DNA of 64,000 nt from Balaenoptera acutorostrata (GCF_949987535.1 NC_080069.1:48411269-48475268); one strand, 5' to 3'. Numbered from the stretch's first letter, positions 1 through 12,616 are shown. Translations and numbers: made by a program. Notes: generated by a model not told the origin, from the letters alone.

Positions 1-102
1 ATAGCTGGGCCAGATGGCAAAAAGAACTTAGAGGAAAATAGGAAAGAGAAGTTGAACTTCTGTTTTTCCACTACTTGTGCCCCTGTTCTATATCTCCTAC
101 AC

Positions 103-302
103 CAGCGGTCCCCAAACTTTTTTGGCACCAGGGACCTGTTTCCTGGAAGACAGTTTTTCCACGGATGGGGGGGAGGTAGGGGGATGGTTCAGGCAGTAAT
201 GTGAGCGATGGAGAGCGGCAGATGAAGCTTCACTGGCTCGCCGGCCAGCCTAACAGGCTGCGGACCAGCACCAGTCCATAGCCCGGGAGTTGGGGACCCC
301 TG
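103..302 (-). mobile_element. MER1-type hAT-Charlie non-autonomous DNA transposon
   Basis: The inverted ends are visible: the left end reads CAGCGGTCCCCAAAC and the right end reads GTTGGGGACCCCTG. They are flanked by an 8-bp target duplication, tcctacac at 95-102 and ccctacac at 303-310 (7 of 8 match). An 8-bp duplication is the hAT hallmark. The GC-rich interior matches my memory of the MER1A/MER1B consensus read in reverse, with an internal deletion. It has no coding capacity and depended on a Charlie transposase in trans. Confidence 0.85.
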
Positions 303-494
303 CCCTACACAATAGGGCAGTCATAATCCATGGTATTAGTAAAGGAGGGCCAAAAGCTTATTAATGTTTAAAATTGCTTGGTGACCTCAGGGGATTTCTG
401 GATTTTAGTTCTTGTTCTGCTAGCTCCTATTGGATTTATGTCCATTACCATAGCTTCAAATTCCTCATCTGAAATTGGAGGGGATAGTCCATGT

Positions 495-612
495 AATAAC
501 AATACCCATTGATATACTGAGCACTTACTATGTGCCACGCACTGTTCTAAGCACTTTACATGGATTATTTCATTTAATCTTCACAACAACCCAATGGGTT
601 AGAGATCTGACC
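495..612 (-). repeat. MIR SINE fragment
   Basis: The stretch reads as the reverse complement of the 3' half of MIR: a 'gagcacttactatgtgcca' segment, then a 'catttaatcttcacaacaac' segment. It is an ancient mammalian tRNA-derived SINE with no coding function. Confidence 0.8.
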
Positions 613-1239
613 CAACTGATACTACCATTAGAACCTCTGCCTGCCAAAGAGCAAATCTATACACCTGAAAACAATATGAATCTTAAAAACCATATCTAGG
701 TCTAAAATTTTATGAGAAATTGGCCTTGGACTTACTAATGTCAATTGCACAGTAAATTCCCTGTTTCTGGTGAAAACCACCAATAAGCTAACTAACCATA
801 CTGTTCCTGGGTCGCTTGATTTAATCTTGGGCCTTTGGTTTAATCTCCTCCATCATTCCACTTTCTGTGGCTACCTGTTTTGTTTTTTCTTATTAAGAAA
901 TTTTCATTTTCACTGCACTAAACTGTCAATATTATCGTTTAGACTCTCTGGTGTTAGAAAGTTAGGCTATCCTCATAATTTTATCAAATTGCTAGAAAAG
1001 TCCTGTTGGTATTTTGATCTGCGTCACATTTAACATATACTGTAGTTTGAGGAAATTTGACATCTGTGGTTACTCTTTAAATATTCGGTTTCATCACCTA
1101 GGAGCATATGTCCCTGTATTCACATTTTTTAAAAAATATTTCCCAATAATATTTTATATCCTTCAGTAATAAAATTTTAAATCTAACACATTCCTTCTTA
1201 AATCAATTTATAGGTATTTTCTTTTTCCTTGCTAGTTTC
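613..1239. other. AT-rich DNA without recognised features
   Basis: I see no clear repeat family, splice-bounded exon or structured RNA. The 87-codon open frame at 770-1033 has no recognisable domain and is probably chance. Confidence 0.5.
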
Positions 1240-2320
1240 TTTCTTGTTTACTGACTCCTTTTCTTGATCTTCTCCCTACCCCATCAAATACGGATATTCA
1301 AACACTTTTATCTTTAGGTTTCCTATACCTTAACTGTGCTGTCTCATCCATCCCAATGATTACAACTACCACCTGTAGGTGACTTCCACATTTACACATT
1401 AACCCACTCTATGCCTATAATTTCCTCTGGCCTTCTCTACTAGATACCATTAGCACTCTCAAACTCAAAATATCCAGAACCAAACTCATTATCTTATTTC
1501 TGAGGATAAATTCATACATTTGACTTCCATGTTTTGGTAATAGTATTACAATATATATCCAGTTTCAAAATATTAGAGCCAGCTTTTTCTTTCTCTCTTT
1601 CTCTCTCTTTCTATATGCAATCTACAGCCAGGTCTTTAAGCTTTAAGTTCTATAAAGTTTCCAGCATCCATCCCCTTGTCTCCACTGTCATAACCACTAC
1701 CAGAGTTTGTGCTCTCCTTAACTCTTGTCTGGATTATTCCTTCGATCTTTAAACCTGTCTTCTTGTTTCCATCTTCTTTCCTCCCATCCCATCCAGTCTG
1801 ATAACCATCTTGTTAATCTTTCCATGGCACAACATCATTTCAGTCTGTCCTGTATTCAGGACCATGTGATGGTCCACAGTGGCTACTTGCCTAACTGATT
1901 ACAAGTTCCTCAACTTAGAAAGCAAGACCCTCTTACTCCAATTTCCTTTTCATTCTCCTTTCCAGGTGATTCTGGTCTTCAGGCCATTGCATTATCCTGC
2001 ATCTGGACTATTCTGTTCCCTAGAAATATCTGATAATTTCATTCGTCTGTTAGATTTGGTCATACTCCAGCTACTCCCCTGAGTACCTTCTTACTCACCT
2101 CTACCTAGTCAATCCTACCGTCTTTAAAACCGTATGATATCTCCCTCACCTCATATCTTAATTTTGGAAACTTACCATGGTAAGACTGGAATATTATGCT
2201 GTTCATGTACTTGACTTTTCTCCATTTCTAGATTTTTCAGCTCCTTAACTGCAGAGACTGATCTTACTCATCTTTCATTCTACTCAGTGTTTTGTGCACA
2301 TTTAGATTTCTCTAAATATT
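1240..2320 (+). repeat. L2 (LINE2) fragment, ORF2 3' part plus 3' UTR
   Basis: Landmarks of the L2 3' half appear in the right order: an 'aactcattatctt' segment near 1483, 'catccccttgtctcc' near 1669, 'cttgtctggattattcc' near 1724, and the 'agctccttaactgcagagac' type 3' UTR near 2239. Over 1 kb in order is long for so old an element. Stops and indels occur throughout; the 72-codon frame at 1534-1752 is a relic of the reverse-transcriptase C-terminal region. Confidence 0.75.
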
Positions 2321-3897
2321 TTTTAAAACAAATTAAATAGACCCAATTATCACAGGAACTGCCGGTGGTTCAGACTAAGAAACAAATGTCTAATTTTGAT
2401 TAGATTCAGAAGGTGCCCTGGTTAAAATAAAACCTGAGGTAATGCTGATTTCTTCACTTTTCCCTTACCTAACTCAAGTTTTAATTTCAAGGTGAGCAGC
2501 TGAGAACCTCTGATTACAAAATCCGGCATGTCAATGGGTTTTTTATAGTTAAAATGAGTTATTTGTTAGAAATGCATCATTGCACCTAGGTGTTTGCTTC
2601 AAAAGCTGTGATTTATGACTTAGACTGGAATTTTATAGGAACAATGTTATATAATACCTGAAAATGCCATTTATTTTCATGCAGTATTTAAATTACACTT
2701 ATACCAAGTTACAGCAATATTTAAAAAGTAATATTCAATGCTTCCTTACATTTACCACATTTTTTATCAGAGTAGAATTGGATTCAAAATTACTGAATGG
2801 GAAACATTTCTGCCACAAAAATGTTACTGTTGAATAACTAGTCAAACAAGAAACCTGTTCTGGTATATATTTTTGTCTTCCTTTGTTCTGTGAATTTCAT
2901 TTTTATTTTTAAAATGAATATATTCATGTCCCTGGATTTTCCCTTTTGAAGTGGGATTCATAGCATATCTCAAACCTAAACCCATACACATTTTACAAAA
3001 GGTAATATAGATAAAATTTTCTGATGAATGTGAAGGGTATTTTTCCAAAATGGATTTTGACTAGAATATTCAGAGGTGGAAGTGCCTTACTTAATATATT
3101 TATTTACTTTGATGGAAACCCAAACAAGGCCTTAGTGTATTCTGTAGGAAAGAAGCAATCACACATCTTAAAATAGTGGATAACTGGGTATATTCATGAA
3201 TGTGAAATAAAGTTGAGATAATCAAAGCACCTCCTGACTCTGTAAGAATGATCAGGGATTTATTTGCAGCATTTCTTCATCCTTCTTATGTTGTAAGAAG
3301 AAGCACTGAATATCTTAGTTTCACCCTTTGTCCAGAAAGAGCTGCAATTCACACTGCCTGTATTTTTAAATTCAGACCAATAATTGAGAATTTTAATATC
3401 CCCTTTTATTACTGGTAATTTTTTAAATTCCCTGAGTACTTCTCACATAATTACAAACCACAAAATAATGTGCCTTCTTTGTGGAAGGTGATTCTGACCC
3501 CATTTCTACCCACCCGCAAGTAGGAGTAGCAAATGTATCATAATGCATACCTTTAGTTTGTTTCTGGGAAGTCTTTTTCCTTTGAAGTGGCAGTGTACTT
3601 GTTTGTCTTGCTTATTTGTTTTGCAATAGAGGTACAGATTTGGCAACAGAAAGCAGTAGCATTCACCTCTCTTTTCCTGGAGATCAGTTGTGGGTGTTTA
3701 TGAGGTGTCTGATGGTGATCTTATAGGTCAGAAATCTAGGATTTAGGTACCTTGTAGAATGGAACAATCTAAACCAACCCACATGGGAACTGAACAAACC
3801 AGGTTCACCAGATGGGTGAACAAACAATAAAGAGATCAAGTTGATTTGAAAAGTAAAAACTTCAACTCTTTTTAAGCCATATTCAGAGCTTCTGGTC
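2321..3897. other. Non-repetitive AT-rich interval
   Basis: I recognise no repeat family, gene or RNA. The part at about 2340-2660 has mixed base composition and no low-complexity runs, so it is a possible conserved non-coding segment (inference only). The rest is ordinary AT-rich intergenic or intronic sequence. Confidence 0.4.
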
Positions 3898-3910
3898 AAA
3901 ACCATTTCTG

Positions 3911-4413
3911 TTTTTCTCTTTATGACTTACTTCACTCTGTATGACAGACTCTAACTCCATCCACCTCACTACAAATAACTCAGTTTCGTTTCTTTTTATG
4001 GCTGAGTAATATTCCATTGTATATATGTGCCACATCTTCTTTATCCATTCATCCGATGATGGACACTTAGGTTGCTTCCATGTCCTGGCTATTGTAAATA
4101 GAGCTGCAATGAACATTTTGGTACATGACTCTTTTTGAATTATGGTTTTCTCAGGGTATATGCCCAGTAGTGGGATTGCTGGGTCGTATGGTAGTTCTAT
4201 TTTTAGTTTTTTAAGGAACCTCCATACTGTTCTCCATAGTGGCTGTATCAATTTACATTCCCACCAACAGTGCAAGAGTGTTCCCTTTTCTCCACACCCT
4301 CTCCAGCATTTATTGTTGCTAGATTTTTTGTTTGTTTGTTTGTTTCTAGATTTTTTGATGATGGCCATTCTGACCGGTGTGAGATGATATCTCATTGTAG
4401 TTTTGATTTGCAT
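3911..4413 (-). pseudogene. L1 ORF2 C-terminal fragment (inverted segment)
   Basis: An open minus-strand frame encodes the ORF2p C-terminal region, including the Cys-rich motif of form CX3CX7HX4C (CWRGC then H and C in LLHCWWEC) and the downstream [10 protein letters not shown] block. The reverse-transcriptase and endonuclease domains are absent. It has no promoter or start of its own, so it is a fossil. The reading frame survived the inversion, which suggests a fairly recent insertion. Confidence 0.85.
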
Positions 4414-4837
4414 TTCTCTAATGATTAATACAGTATACTAACACATATATATGGAATCTAAGAAAGAAAGAAAAAAAGGTTATGAAGAACGCAGTGGCAA
4501 GATGGGAATAAAGACACAGACATACTAGAGAATGGACTTGAGGATATGGGGAGGGGGAAGGGTAAGCTGTGACAAAGTGAGAGAGTGGCATGGACATATA
4601 TACACTACCAAACGTAAAATAGATAGCTAGTGGGAAGCAACCGCATAGCATAGGGAGATCAGCTCTGTGCTTTGTGACCACCTAGAGGGGTGGGATAGGG
4701 AGGGTGGGAGGGAGGGAGATACAAGAGGGAAGAGATATGGGAACATATGTATATGTATAACTGATTCACTTTGTTATAAAGCAGAAATGAACACACCATT
4801 GTAAAGCAATTATACTCCAATAAAGATGTTTAAAAAA
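3911..4837. mobile_element. 5'-truncated L1 with internal 5' inversion (twin priming)
   Basis: Positions 3911 to about 4429 are L1 ORF2 3' sequence on the minus strand. From about 4427 to 4837 the L1 3' UTR and poly(A) run on the plus strand. Compared with the L1 at 44.3-46.7 kb, the two pieces abut in the source element: the inverted part ends at 'aaaaaca' and the sense part resumes at 'aatacagt', with nothing lost. Three bases (aat, 4427-4429) fit both sides of the junction. A candidate target duplication is aaaaccatttctg at 3898-3910; the copy after the tail at 4832-4844 is partly masked by the poly(A). Confidence 0.88.
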
Positions 4838-5385
4838 ATTTCTGAATATAACTCCAAATAACATTATTTTAAAAAATATTCATAGTAGTATTGTATTCAC
4901 TCATTTGTGCCTATTGAGATGAGTGCTTAGTTTATACTACTGGTGCCAGGAGTCCCTTTCTCAGGGAATTTAATTTTGCGTGACAGGAGACAAACAGCAA
5001 GATGATTTCGCATGGTTAACCTGTTCTGAAAAGCAGTATTAAATTTTTACAAAAGAATTCCATAGTTAAATAAGTCTGGAAAATGTTGTGCTAAAGTTCA
5101 AGCAGGTATTTTTTTTCTTACAAGAGTACTTAGAATTTTAATACTTTAATCTTCATTGAGAACCTCTAAGAGGAAAATATGGTGTGTAGCATTTCACAAT
5201 CTTATTAGCCTGTGAAAACTTCTTTGCACACACTACGTAGCAGCTCCAGTGTTCTGTAGAACACACTTTGCAGAATGGTTATCTGTAATATGCGTAAGTA
5301 ACTATAAATGGTATAAATACAAAATTCACCACCAGAAAAGCCACATATCTAGATTATGTTTCATGATACCTTTTTGAAGGATGTT

Positions 5386-5497
5386 AAACTGATTTGCCAA
5401 AACAGAACCTTAATATAATTTTGATAAAAGATCTATGTGACAAACTGATTTGCCAAAACTAAACCTTAATATAATCTTGATAAAAGATCTATGTGAC
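5386..5497. repeat. 56-bp tandem duplication
   Basis: The unit at 5386-5441 starts aaactgatttgccaaaac. It is repeated at 5442-5497 with only a few substitutions. The unit is not part of a repeat family I know. Confidence 0.85.
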
Positions 5498-5784
5498 AGA
5501 CATTTTGTAGGAAAATCATAATTTAAGGAATATGTATTCACATTGCCTCCAACAAAAAAAATAAATATATTGACAATTTGACAGCAATAATATGAAATCT
5601 TACTTGGCACTATTTTTCCTATTTATGAGACCTTAAAAAAAGAAACTCTAAAATAAGGGATAAGACAAGCATATCTATTATTTTGAAATATAAAGGAATG
5701 TAACTAAATAATGAGCCACAAGTTAAACATCCATTCTTTATACAGACTAAAGAAAGAGCAAGTATGGGGAAAACAGCTAGTGCT

Positions 5785-5895
5785 TCTGAGTATTAAGCCT
5801 CTTGAAAGCACAGATTATTTTTTCATAGTTCCCTTCTATATGCCCAGGGCCTACAAGGGTACCTGGTGCATAAAGGCATCCAAAATATTTCTTTA
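5785..5895 (+). repeat. L2 3' UTR fragment
   Basis: It shows the L2 3'-end pattern: 'cctcttgaaagcacagatta', then 'gcccagggcctacaagggta', then 'cctggtgcataaaggca'. It is ancient and short. Confidence 0.6.
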
Positions 5896-6590
5896 CTACT
5901 TCAGTGGAATTTAAAGGTCCAGGGATAGTTAACAGGATGGGGCCACTGACTCACCAGTAGACATTGGGTCAAGTCATCTTAACTCTACAAAAGCCAATCC
6001 AGCTGCAGAGGCCACTAGGAGCTCTGAGCGTCTGCCTGCCTGGCTCAGATGACATTCAAAGAGGTAAGTGATGAGGACTCTGGTAAATGGTCACCAGTGA
6101 AGAAAAGTTTCAGGTTGTTCAAGCCAATGTGCAAAGGGTAGTCAAAGGAAATTTGAAATACGTAACACTCAGAAGTAGAAGCCTTATCCTTGTGTCTGTA
6201 ATGACAAATGATCTACCTGTGAAAGAATGGAGGCTCAAGGAAGGACTTCAGTCTCCAAGAGAAGAATAATGAACATGAGCATGTCAGGATCTCATGTTCC
6301 TCACCCAAGGTCCAGGACAGAAATCCAGTTATAGGAGGTAGGGTTGTGGCAAAGGGATATCAGGGTGTGAAATGACACAGAAGAACCAGAGGCCATGCTT
6401 AGTCATCTCTGGTCTTCAAGGTGGAGAACTTGTGACTCTTGCACCTCAGATCAAGCTTGGTTGGGTGACCTGGGTAGAACTGATTTTCCAGCTGGGAAGC
6501 AGATTAGCCCTAATCGTTACATTCAGTTACTGGAAAATGTGGTCTGCATTGTAAGTGCATACTTAATCAGCTTAGATACTTCATTTTTCT
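5896..6590. other. Interval without recognised features
   Basis: Mixed-composition sequence with several short chance frames (for example 6087-6269 and 6372-6619). I find no domain, splice-bounded exon or repeat signature. Confidence 0.4.
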
Positions 6591-6599
6591 TTGAATCAA

Positions 6600-6730
6600 C
6601 TCTACTCGCATTTATATAACGGAAGAAACTGATTGAAAATTAAAGATTAAATTATTAACTTCACACAGGGTTAGATATCATATATCAGAGGCAGAACCCA
6701 GACTCTAGTCTTCAGATCTAGATATGCATA
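6600..6730 (-). repeat. Possible MIR fragment
   Basis: The part reading 'cagaggcagaacccagactctagtct' resembles the antisense centre of MIR (...ggcagagccgggattcgaaccca...). The match is weak and the edges are approximate. Confidence 0.4.
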
Positions 6731-6818
6731 TCTGTAACTCCACCTTCACCTCTGTCCTTTTCCAAATTAGCTTTTATGTTTAGTCTATATTTTAGACTGC
6801 TTTAAGAACAGATCTCCT

Positions 6819-7812
6819 AATGGGCAGAAGACCTAAATAGACATGTCTCCAAAGAAGACATACAGATGGCCAACACACACATGAAAAAATGCTCAGCATC
6901 ACTAATTATTAAAGAAATGCAAATCAAAACTATAATGAGCTGTCACCTCACACTGGTCAGAATGGCCATCATCACAAAATCTACAAACAGTAAATGCTGG
7001 AGAGGATGTGGAGAAAAGGAAAACCTCTTGCACTGTTGGTGGGAATGTAAATTGATACAGCCACTATGGAGAACAGTATGGAGGTTCCTTAAAAAATTAA
7101 AAATAGAACTACCGTATGGTCCAGCAATCTCACTACTGGGCATATACCCTGAGAAAACCATAATTTAAAAAGACACATGCACCCCAGTGTTCACTGCAGC
7201 ACTATTTACAATAGCCAGGACATGGAAACAACCTAAAAGTCCATCAACAGAGGAATGGATAAAGATGTGGTACATATATACAATGGAATATTACTCAGCC
7301 ATAAAAAAGGAACGAAATTGGGTCATTTGTAGAGACGTGGATGGACCTAGAGACTGTCATGCAGAGTGAAATAAGTCAGAAAGAGAAAAACAAATATCAT
7401 ATATTAATGCATATATGTGGAATCTGAGAAAATTGGCATAGACGATCTTATTTACAAAGCAGAATTAGAGACACAGGCATAGAGAACAAATGTATGGATA
7501 CCAAGGGGGAAAGGGTTGGGGGTGTTGGGGTGAACTGGGAGATTGGGATTGACATATTTACATTATTGATACTGTGTATAAAATAGTTAACTAATGAGAA
7601 CCAACTGTATAGCACAGGGAACTCTACTCAGTGCTCTGCGGTGACCTAAATGGGAAGGAAATCCAAAAAAGAGGGGATATATGTATATGTATAGCTGATT
7701 CGCTTTACTGTGCAGTAGAAACAAACACAGCATTGTAAAGCAACTATACTCCAGTAAAATTTTTTTTTAAATACTAAAAAAATATGGGTCCAATTAATAT
7801 CTTAAAAAAAAC
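6819..7812 (+). mobile_element. 5'-truncated L1 with a possible short 3' transduction
   Basis: The element begins in ORF2 (aatgggcagaagacc) and runs through the ORF2 C-terminal region and 3' UTR to 'ccagtaaaa' near 7750. The first A/T-rich tail ends at about 7793. About 20 bp of non-L1 sequence (tatgggtccaattaatatct) follows, and then a second A-run. A 15-bp target duplication, aagaacagatctcct at 6804-6818 and aagaatagatctcct at 7813-7827, places the extra sequence inside the insertion. The upstream junction ttt/aagaac fits the L1 endonuclease preference. Confidence 0.88.
6866..7375 (+). pseudogene. L1 ORF2 C-terminal relic, frame broken
   Basis: The frame at 6866-7168 carries the Cys-rich CWRGCGEK...HCWWEC motif and ends at a TAA at 7166-7168. 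It resumes at about 7187-7369 with the [10 protein letters not shown] and YYSAIKKE blocks and is then disrupted. It covers only the last part of ORF2, without reverse transcriptase, and is not functional. Confidence 0.82.
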
Positions 7813-7827
7813 AAGAATAGATCTCCT

Positions 7828-10120
7828 TCCTCTTTTTCCAAGTTACTTCATTAGGATATGTAGTTTACTCCTCACCTCAATCTCATAATAGGTAATTATC
7901 CTGTTTTTTTTTTTCCCACCCTCGTACCTTATACAAAAAGTAACAAAAAGAGTACCACAAAATAAAATACCCCATCTTTTTGTGGTCACATATTCTTTTT
8001 TTCCTTGTTAATCTCATACATTGAAAAGTTCCTATTTCATGTAGTCATGGATTTTCTCAATATCTGAGAGTTGAAATGTTAGAGGGGGGTCTTTTGGACC
8101 AAGATCCATTGTAAATCACCAAGTATCTTTTATAAGACTCAAAATGTGAAGCCTATTTTGGACATCAGGGCAGTAAAGGAGACAATATAAACTGTAGTTT
8201 GAGAAAATAAGGGCACTAGAAGAAGAAAAATATAAAGAAAATATTTCAAGAAAAATCGTTTCCAGGACTCTGTTTTAAAATACCAACTTTTCTGTGGTGA
8301 TGTTCGCTCATACAGAGGAAAAATGTAAAAAGTATTCTGAGCAAAAGTGTATGAACCGAACTGCTATGTTTGGAAAATATGCACAAACTTATCAAACCTT
8401 TCTTTTTCTTTTCACCTTTCATTTCATGTGCCTTTTTTTTTTATCAACTTCAAAACTTCTTTTAAAATTCCTTAATAGTATACACTCCAGAAAATATATA
8501 GTACATATATAATAGTATATACTCCAGAAAGGCAGAGGAACTATTTCACTTATGTGTGGTGTTTGTTAACTTAAAGGCTAAATTACCTAATTAATTTTAC
8601 TGGGATTTCTTATTTCAGAAGTTCACCCAAAATCGGGTACTGTGGTCTTAAAAATAATTGTATAAAAACAATACATCACTCAATTCATTTATATTATGTA
8701 CTATATATAGTAGATATGTATTATATGTACTATATGTATTATAATAAATTTAATGACATCAACACCAATGATTTGTGTAACTATATTAATATCTATTTAT
8801 TTGGCCCTTCTCATTTACCTAAAACAAGTGTATTGCATTTTTAATACCATTTTCTGTCTATAAAATGCAAAACAAATCATCTGAATACTTCCAAATATCT
8901 TTTTCTCTTTCATAGTATGGAAAATTTCTCATTTATTGATCCACCTATTAGAATGAATGGTGTCCTATTTTAAAGGTGGCAAACTATGAAATGCAGCAAC
9001 TTTCATAATGATCATAAATAAGCCATTTGAGTTCTAAAAAAATGTTGCTGCCAGTGAAATCCTTTATTATATTTTAATTTAAAAATCCCAATAGATAATA
9101 TGCTGTATTCCATAAATGCTAAAAAAGAATGTTTAAATATATATGCAGGTATAATTTTTTATTTTGCATTCTGAACCCACATAGTTATTCTTCCTCTGCA
9201 ATTTCTGCTCAGTAGAAGTTCATCTGTAGGAATGTTTAAGTTGTCAACGCAGCAATCAGATTGAAGAAAGACATTTTACAAAGCAATCACCTTTGCAATT
9301 GCCATTTCTGCAGTGATAGATATCTAAGCAAATTAGGTCACACATTCTTTTTTCTTCCCTTCCTTTATTTAACTACTTGATAGCACTTTTCTACCACAGC
9401 CCTTCCTTCCAGAATAATTGAAATAATATGCCGAGAACGTTCGAAATCCCCAGCAAAATTCCAAATTTTGTTTTTAAAGGTCTGAAATGTCATCCTGATA
9501 GAAAATGCCATCTGCAGAATCCTGAATTAGAAAAGCCATCCATGGGTTGTGGACTATGGGGCCACATTATTTATTTTAACTGTTATAGATGTAATAAATC
9601 ATTCTAAAATAATGTTGACATTTATTCATTCTGCTAACATGGCAGTTTAACAGCCTGCTTCGTATACTGCTGCTTGAGTTAAGGATTTGCTATCACATTT
9701 TCCAGCTTAGTTCTCCCAATCTTAACACAGCAGACAGTGGTAATGTCAACTGCAGAAGTGCCAAGAGAGAAAAAGATGGATAATGTATTCATTTTTATGG
9801 GCGATTTTAAACCCCATGCCATTGAGCACATTTCTCTGAATGGCTCTCCTAGCTCACAGCGTTTGTTTCTTTCCTCTTTCTTTGGGCTCCACGAAGCCTT
9901 TTTTGCTCTAGGTATGGCTTTCAGTTTGATTTAATCCTGCTCCCTTTGCCTACCGACAGGTACGCAGAATGCATTAGCAAGAAAGATATCATAATTGAAA
10001 TCAATACCGTGACTTTGAAGAGTGTTTCCATGATGAGTTCTGGTCCTGTGTATTTTATATGCTGCCATGCCATAACCATGTTGATGTAATGGATGAGACA
10101 TTTCCATCAATTCAGTCCAC
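7828..10120. other. Long interval mostly without repeats
   Basis: 7.8-9.2 kb is AT-rich and unremarkable, with a short direct repeat (aatagtatacactccagaaa at 8474 and again at 8511). From about 9230 the composition is more mixed and free of recognised repeats up to the CA tract. I see no exon. The 65-codon frame at 9737-9934 has no recognisable domain or family signature. Confidence 0.45.
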
Positions 10121-10128
10121 ACCACACA

Positions 10129-10163
<35 letters not shown>
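10121..10163. repeat. (CA)n microsatellite
   Basis: A CA dinucleotide run of roughly 20 units, interrupted by one CATA and ending in cagacaca. It is likely polymorphic. The frames that read histidine/threonine or valine/cysteine repeats across it are artefacts. Confidence 0.95.
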
Positions 10164-10167
<4 letters not shown>

Positions 10168-12604
10168 AAGCACAATGCTTGGTAACATTTCTTTTACACA
10201 GAATTTATTGTTTAGCTCTTTGGCCTGCCAGTTGTTTGATTAGGCTGAATCATTCAATACATAAAAAGAAGAGATGCACTTGTTCTTCCAGGTCAAAAAT
10301 GTGATTCAGGCGCCACAGTGAATGTTTTTTTGCTTTAATTATAAAGTGCTAATTCATATGTGCAAGTGAGCATACATTTCAATTTATGATGGATATTTGC
10401 ATAACATTTTTCCCTCTTGACTTCTAATCATTGTTGATTCTTGAAACCTTCATGGCCATCCTTGACTGCCCATATTTTCCTACAGTAATTCATTAGGTGA
10501 GCTTCTTCCAGCACTTTGCCCTTCTACCATGTCCCAATCCCTCAAACACAAACTTTGAAGTCTTGCAGGTGTGGAATGAAGTGGGGTGATGACCTCTCTG
10601 TGTCTTGTTTTCCTGTATAAAATGTCTGTATGAATTCTAAAGAAGGACCTTAAGACTGGATACCAGAGCCAGACAACCCACCGCTGAAATTGTCTTCTGG
10701 GTTTTGGGAGTATCTCTACCAGCTAACATCCCAGCCCTGGTAGTGGAAGAGCAGCAATAGTGGCCACACTTAGTGTGTCCCTGACTTTCTTACAGCCAAA
10801 CAACAATGAGGAGAACTTGGCATTTCCTGTAGAAGCAAGAGAATTTCTGCTTTTAAAATTCTCCATATTATTAAAAGCATGGTAGGGATGCACACTGGAT
10901 CCCTCTGGTGTTCACATTTAACCTCTGGTTTTTAGAGTCTTGGAATGTGCCCTTGCTGTGTGGTTATAAGTACGTTTTACAGACAAGTCAGGGGAATGAG
11001 CTGATTTGTCTCTATTTTGAGGTTGTCTTTTTTAGTGTAGCACCAGATTGCCAAAACAGTGTGGAAATATGCACACCATTGGCCCTGCTCTCAGAGAATG
11101 TATTTTCACTTATATGTAGACAATTATGACCTATAGCTTTTCTGATTATTTTATGTATTCAATAGCTATACTAGTTCCTGCCATCATTTCCTTAGTGTTC
11201 CCCAGAGATTCTGCTCTAGGGCTACATTTCTGTGTACTCCCAGTATGGGCTAATGGGATAGAAAATGAAAAAATGGGCCAGACAGACTTGTAGTATCATC
11301 TTCATATCACCTTCAGGCAGAGTTGGGAAAGTCCCCAGAGGGACATTTTTGAAACACACTATAACATTTTTTTCTGGAAAAAATGGAATTCAGTAGTTGA
11401 AGTAAAACAAATTTTCTTTGGGAAGGTGGCAGAATCCTTTAGTGTATTTTCAAGTGTAGACGAGACTTTCTACAGATTGATGCAACATTCTTGGATAAAA
11501 GTGTTTCCAAGTGATTGGGCATGACTCCTGTTAATATCTGCAAGATTTCAACAACTGTCAGCTGTCACAAGAGTAGATATCCAAACAAAGGGAATGTCAC
11601 AGTCCATCAGCAATTTTTAATCCATTTTGATTTTATGCATGCAAATATAAGGGAATCCTTAATCAAGAAGAGTTTATTTTATTTACTACTAAGAATACCA
11701 ACATTTTTTTTAAACTTCTGTCTTTAGCTCTTGCTCTCTCTAACCTAACATTAAAATTGTATTCTCCTATCTAATATCTCAAAATTCTGTTGAGGTTAGG
11801 AAAAACATTTCTTTTTTATTTTTGTTCATTTTAGTTTTCTCTTCTGAATGTAAATGTCAAACATAATCTTTCTATCTCTCATAAGCACATTTTAAGTGTA
11901 TACCTAATAGTAAAACTCTGTCCTTCCTTTTTAAATATAGACATTGAAGGTTGAATTAGGTAATATTGCATACTTAGAATGTAATTGATAATTACAAAAT
12001 GCAAGCTAGAAGATATCCATCTTTTCCATTAAACACATTCACCTTACTGTGTTGGTAGTAAGATTTTTAAAAGCCATTTTCCAGAGGTAAATGAATCCAA
12101 TACTACACAGATAATAAATACAAGCATACAATGCTTAAAATACATGTTTAACTCTAGAAGATACTTATATTTGGTAATTCCTAGAGATATTTCTTTTTAT
12201 TAAGTAACTGATAAGTGGCTGCTTCTAAACTGAGGTAACAATTTTGCCTTTATCGACAAACAGGAAAAAAGAGAATGATGAATATTTGTAACACAAATAG
12301 CCTCTGCTGCCTTTATACAGAAAAGAAAAGCAAAACAACAACAACAACAAAAAGCAGGACCCAAGAACAAAGAATGGATGTGTTTCTTAATAAGTCACTT
12401 TTATATCACTAGTTGCTATATAGATCCTCAGGAAACCAGGCAGAAGAAAGGCATGCTGATTCATTTCGTTTTTTGTGCTTATCTGTTTATTTTCTTGGAA
12501 TTGTTTGATCACTCTGGCTTTTCATTTTCCATATATTTATGGCTGTATGGACTATTTCTGAAGATTGGCTCGATATATCAGAATGCCATCTCTCCTGCCT
12601 TGTT
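10164..12604. other. Interval without recognised repeats; possible conserved non-coding part
   Basis: Positions 10190-10500 contain homeodomain-like cores (taatt, attaa) in mixed-composition, non-repetitive sequence, which is compatible with a regulatory element but unproven. 10.5-12.3 kb shows no repeat or exon I can name. A small (CAA)n run lies at about 12330-12352. Confidence 0.4.
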
Positions 12605-12616
12605 AAATTTCCTCCA

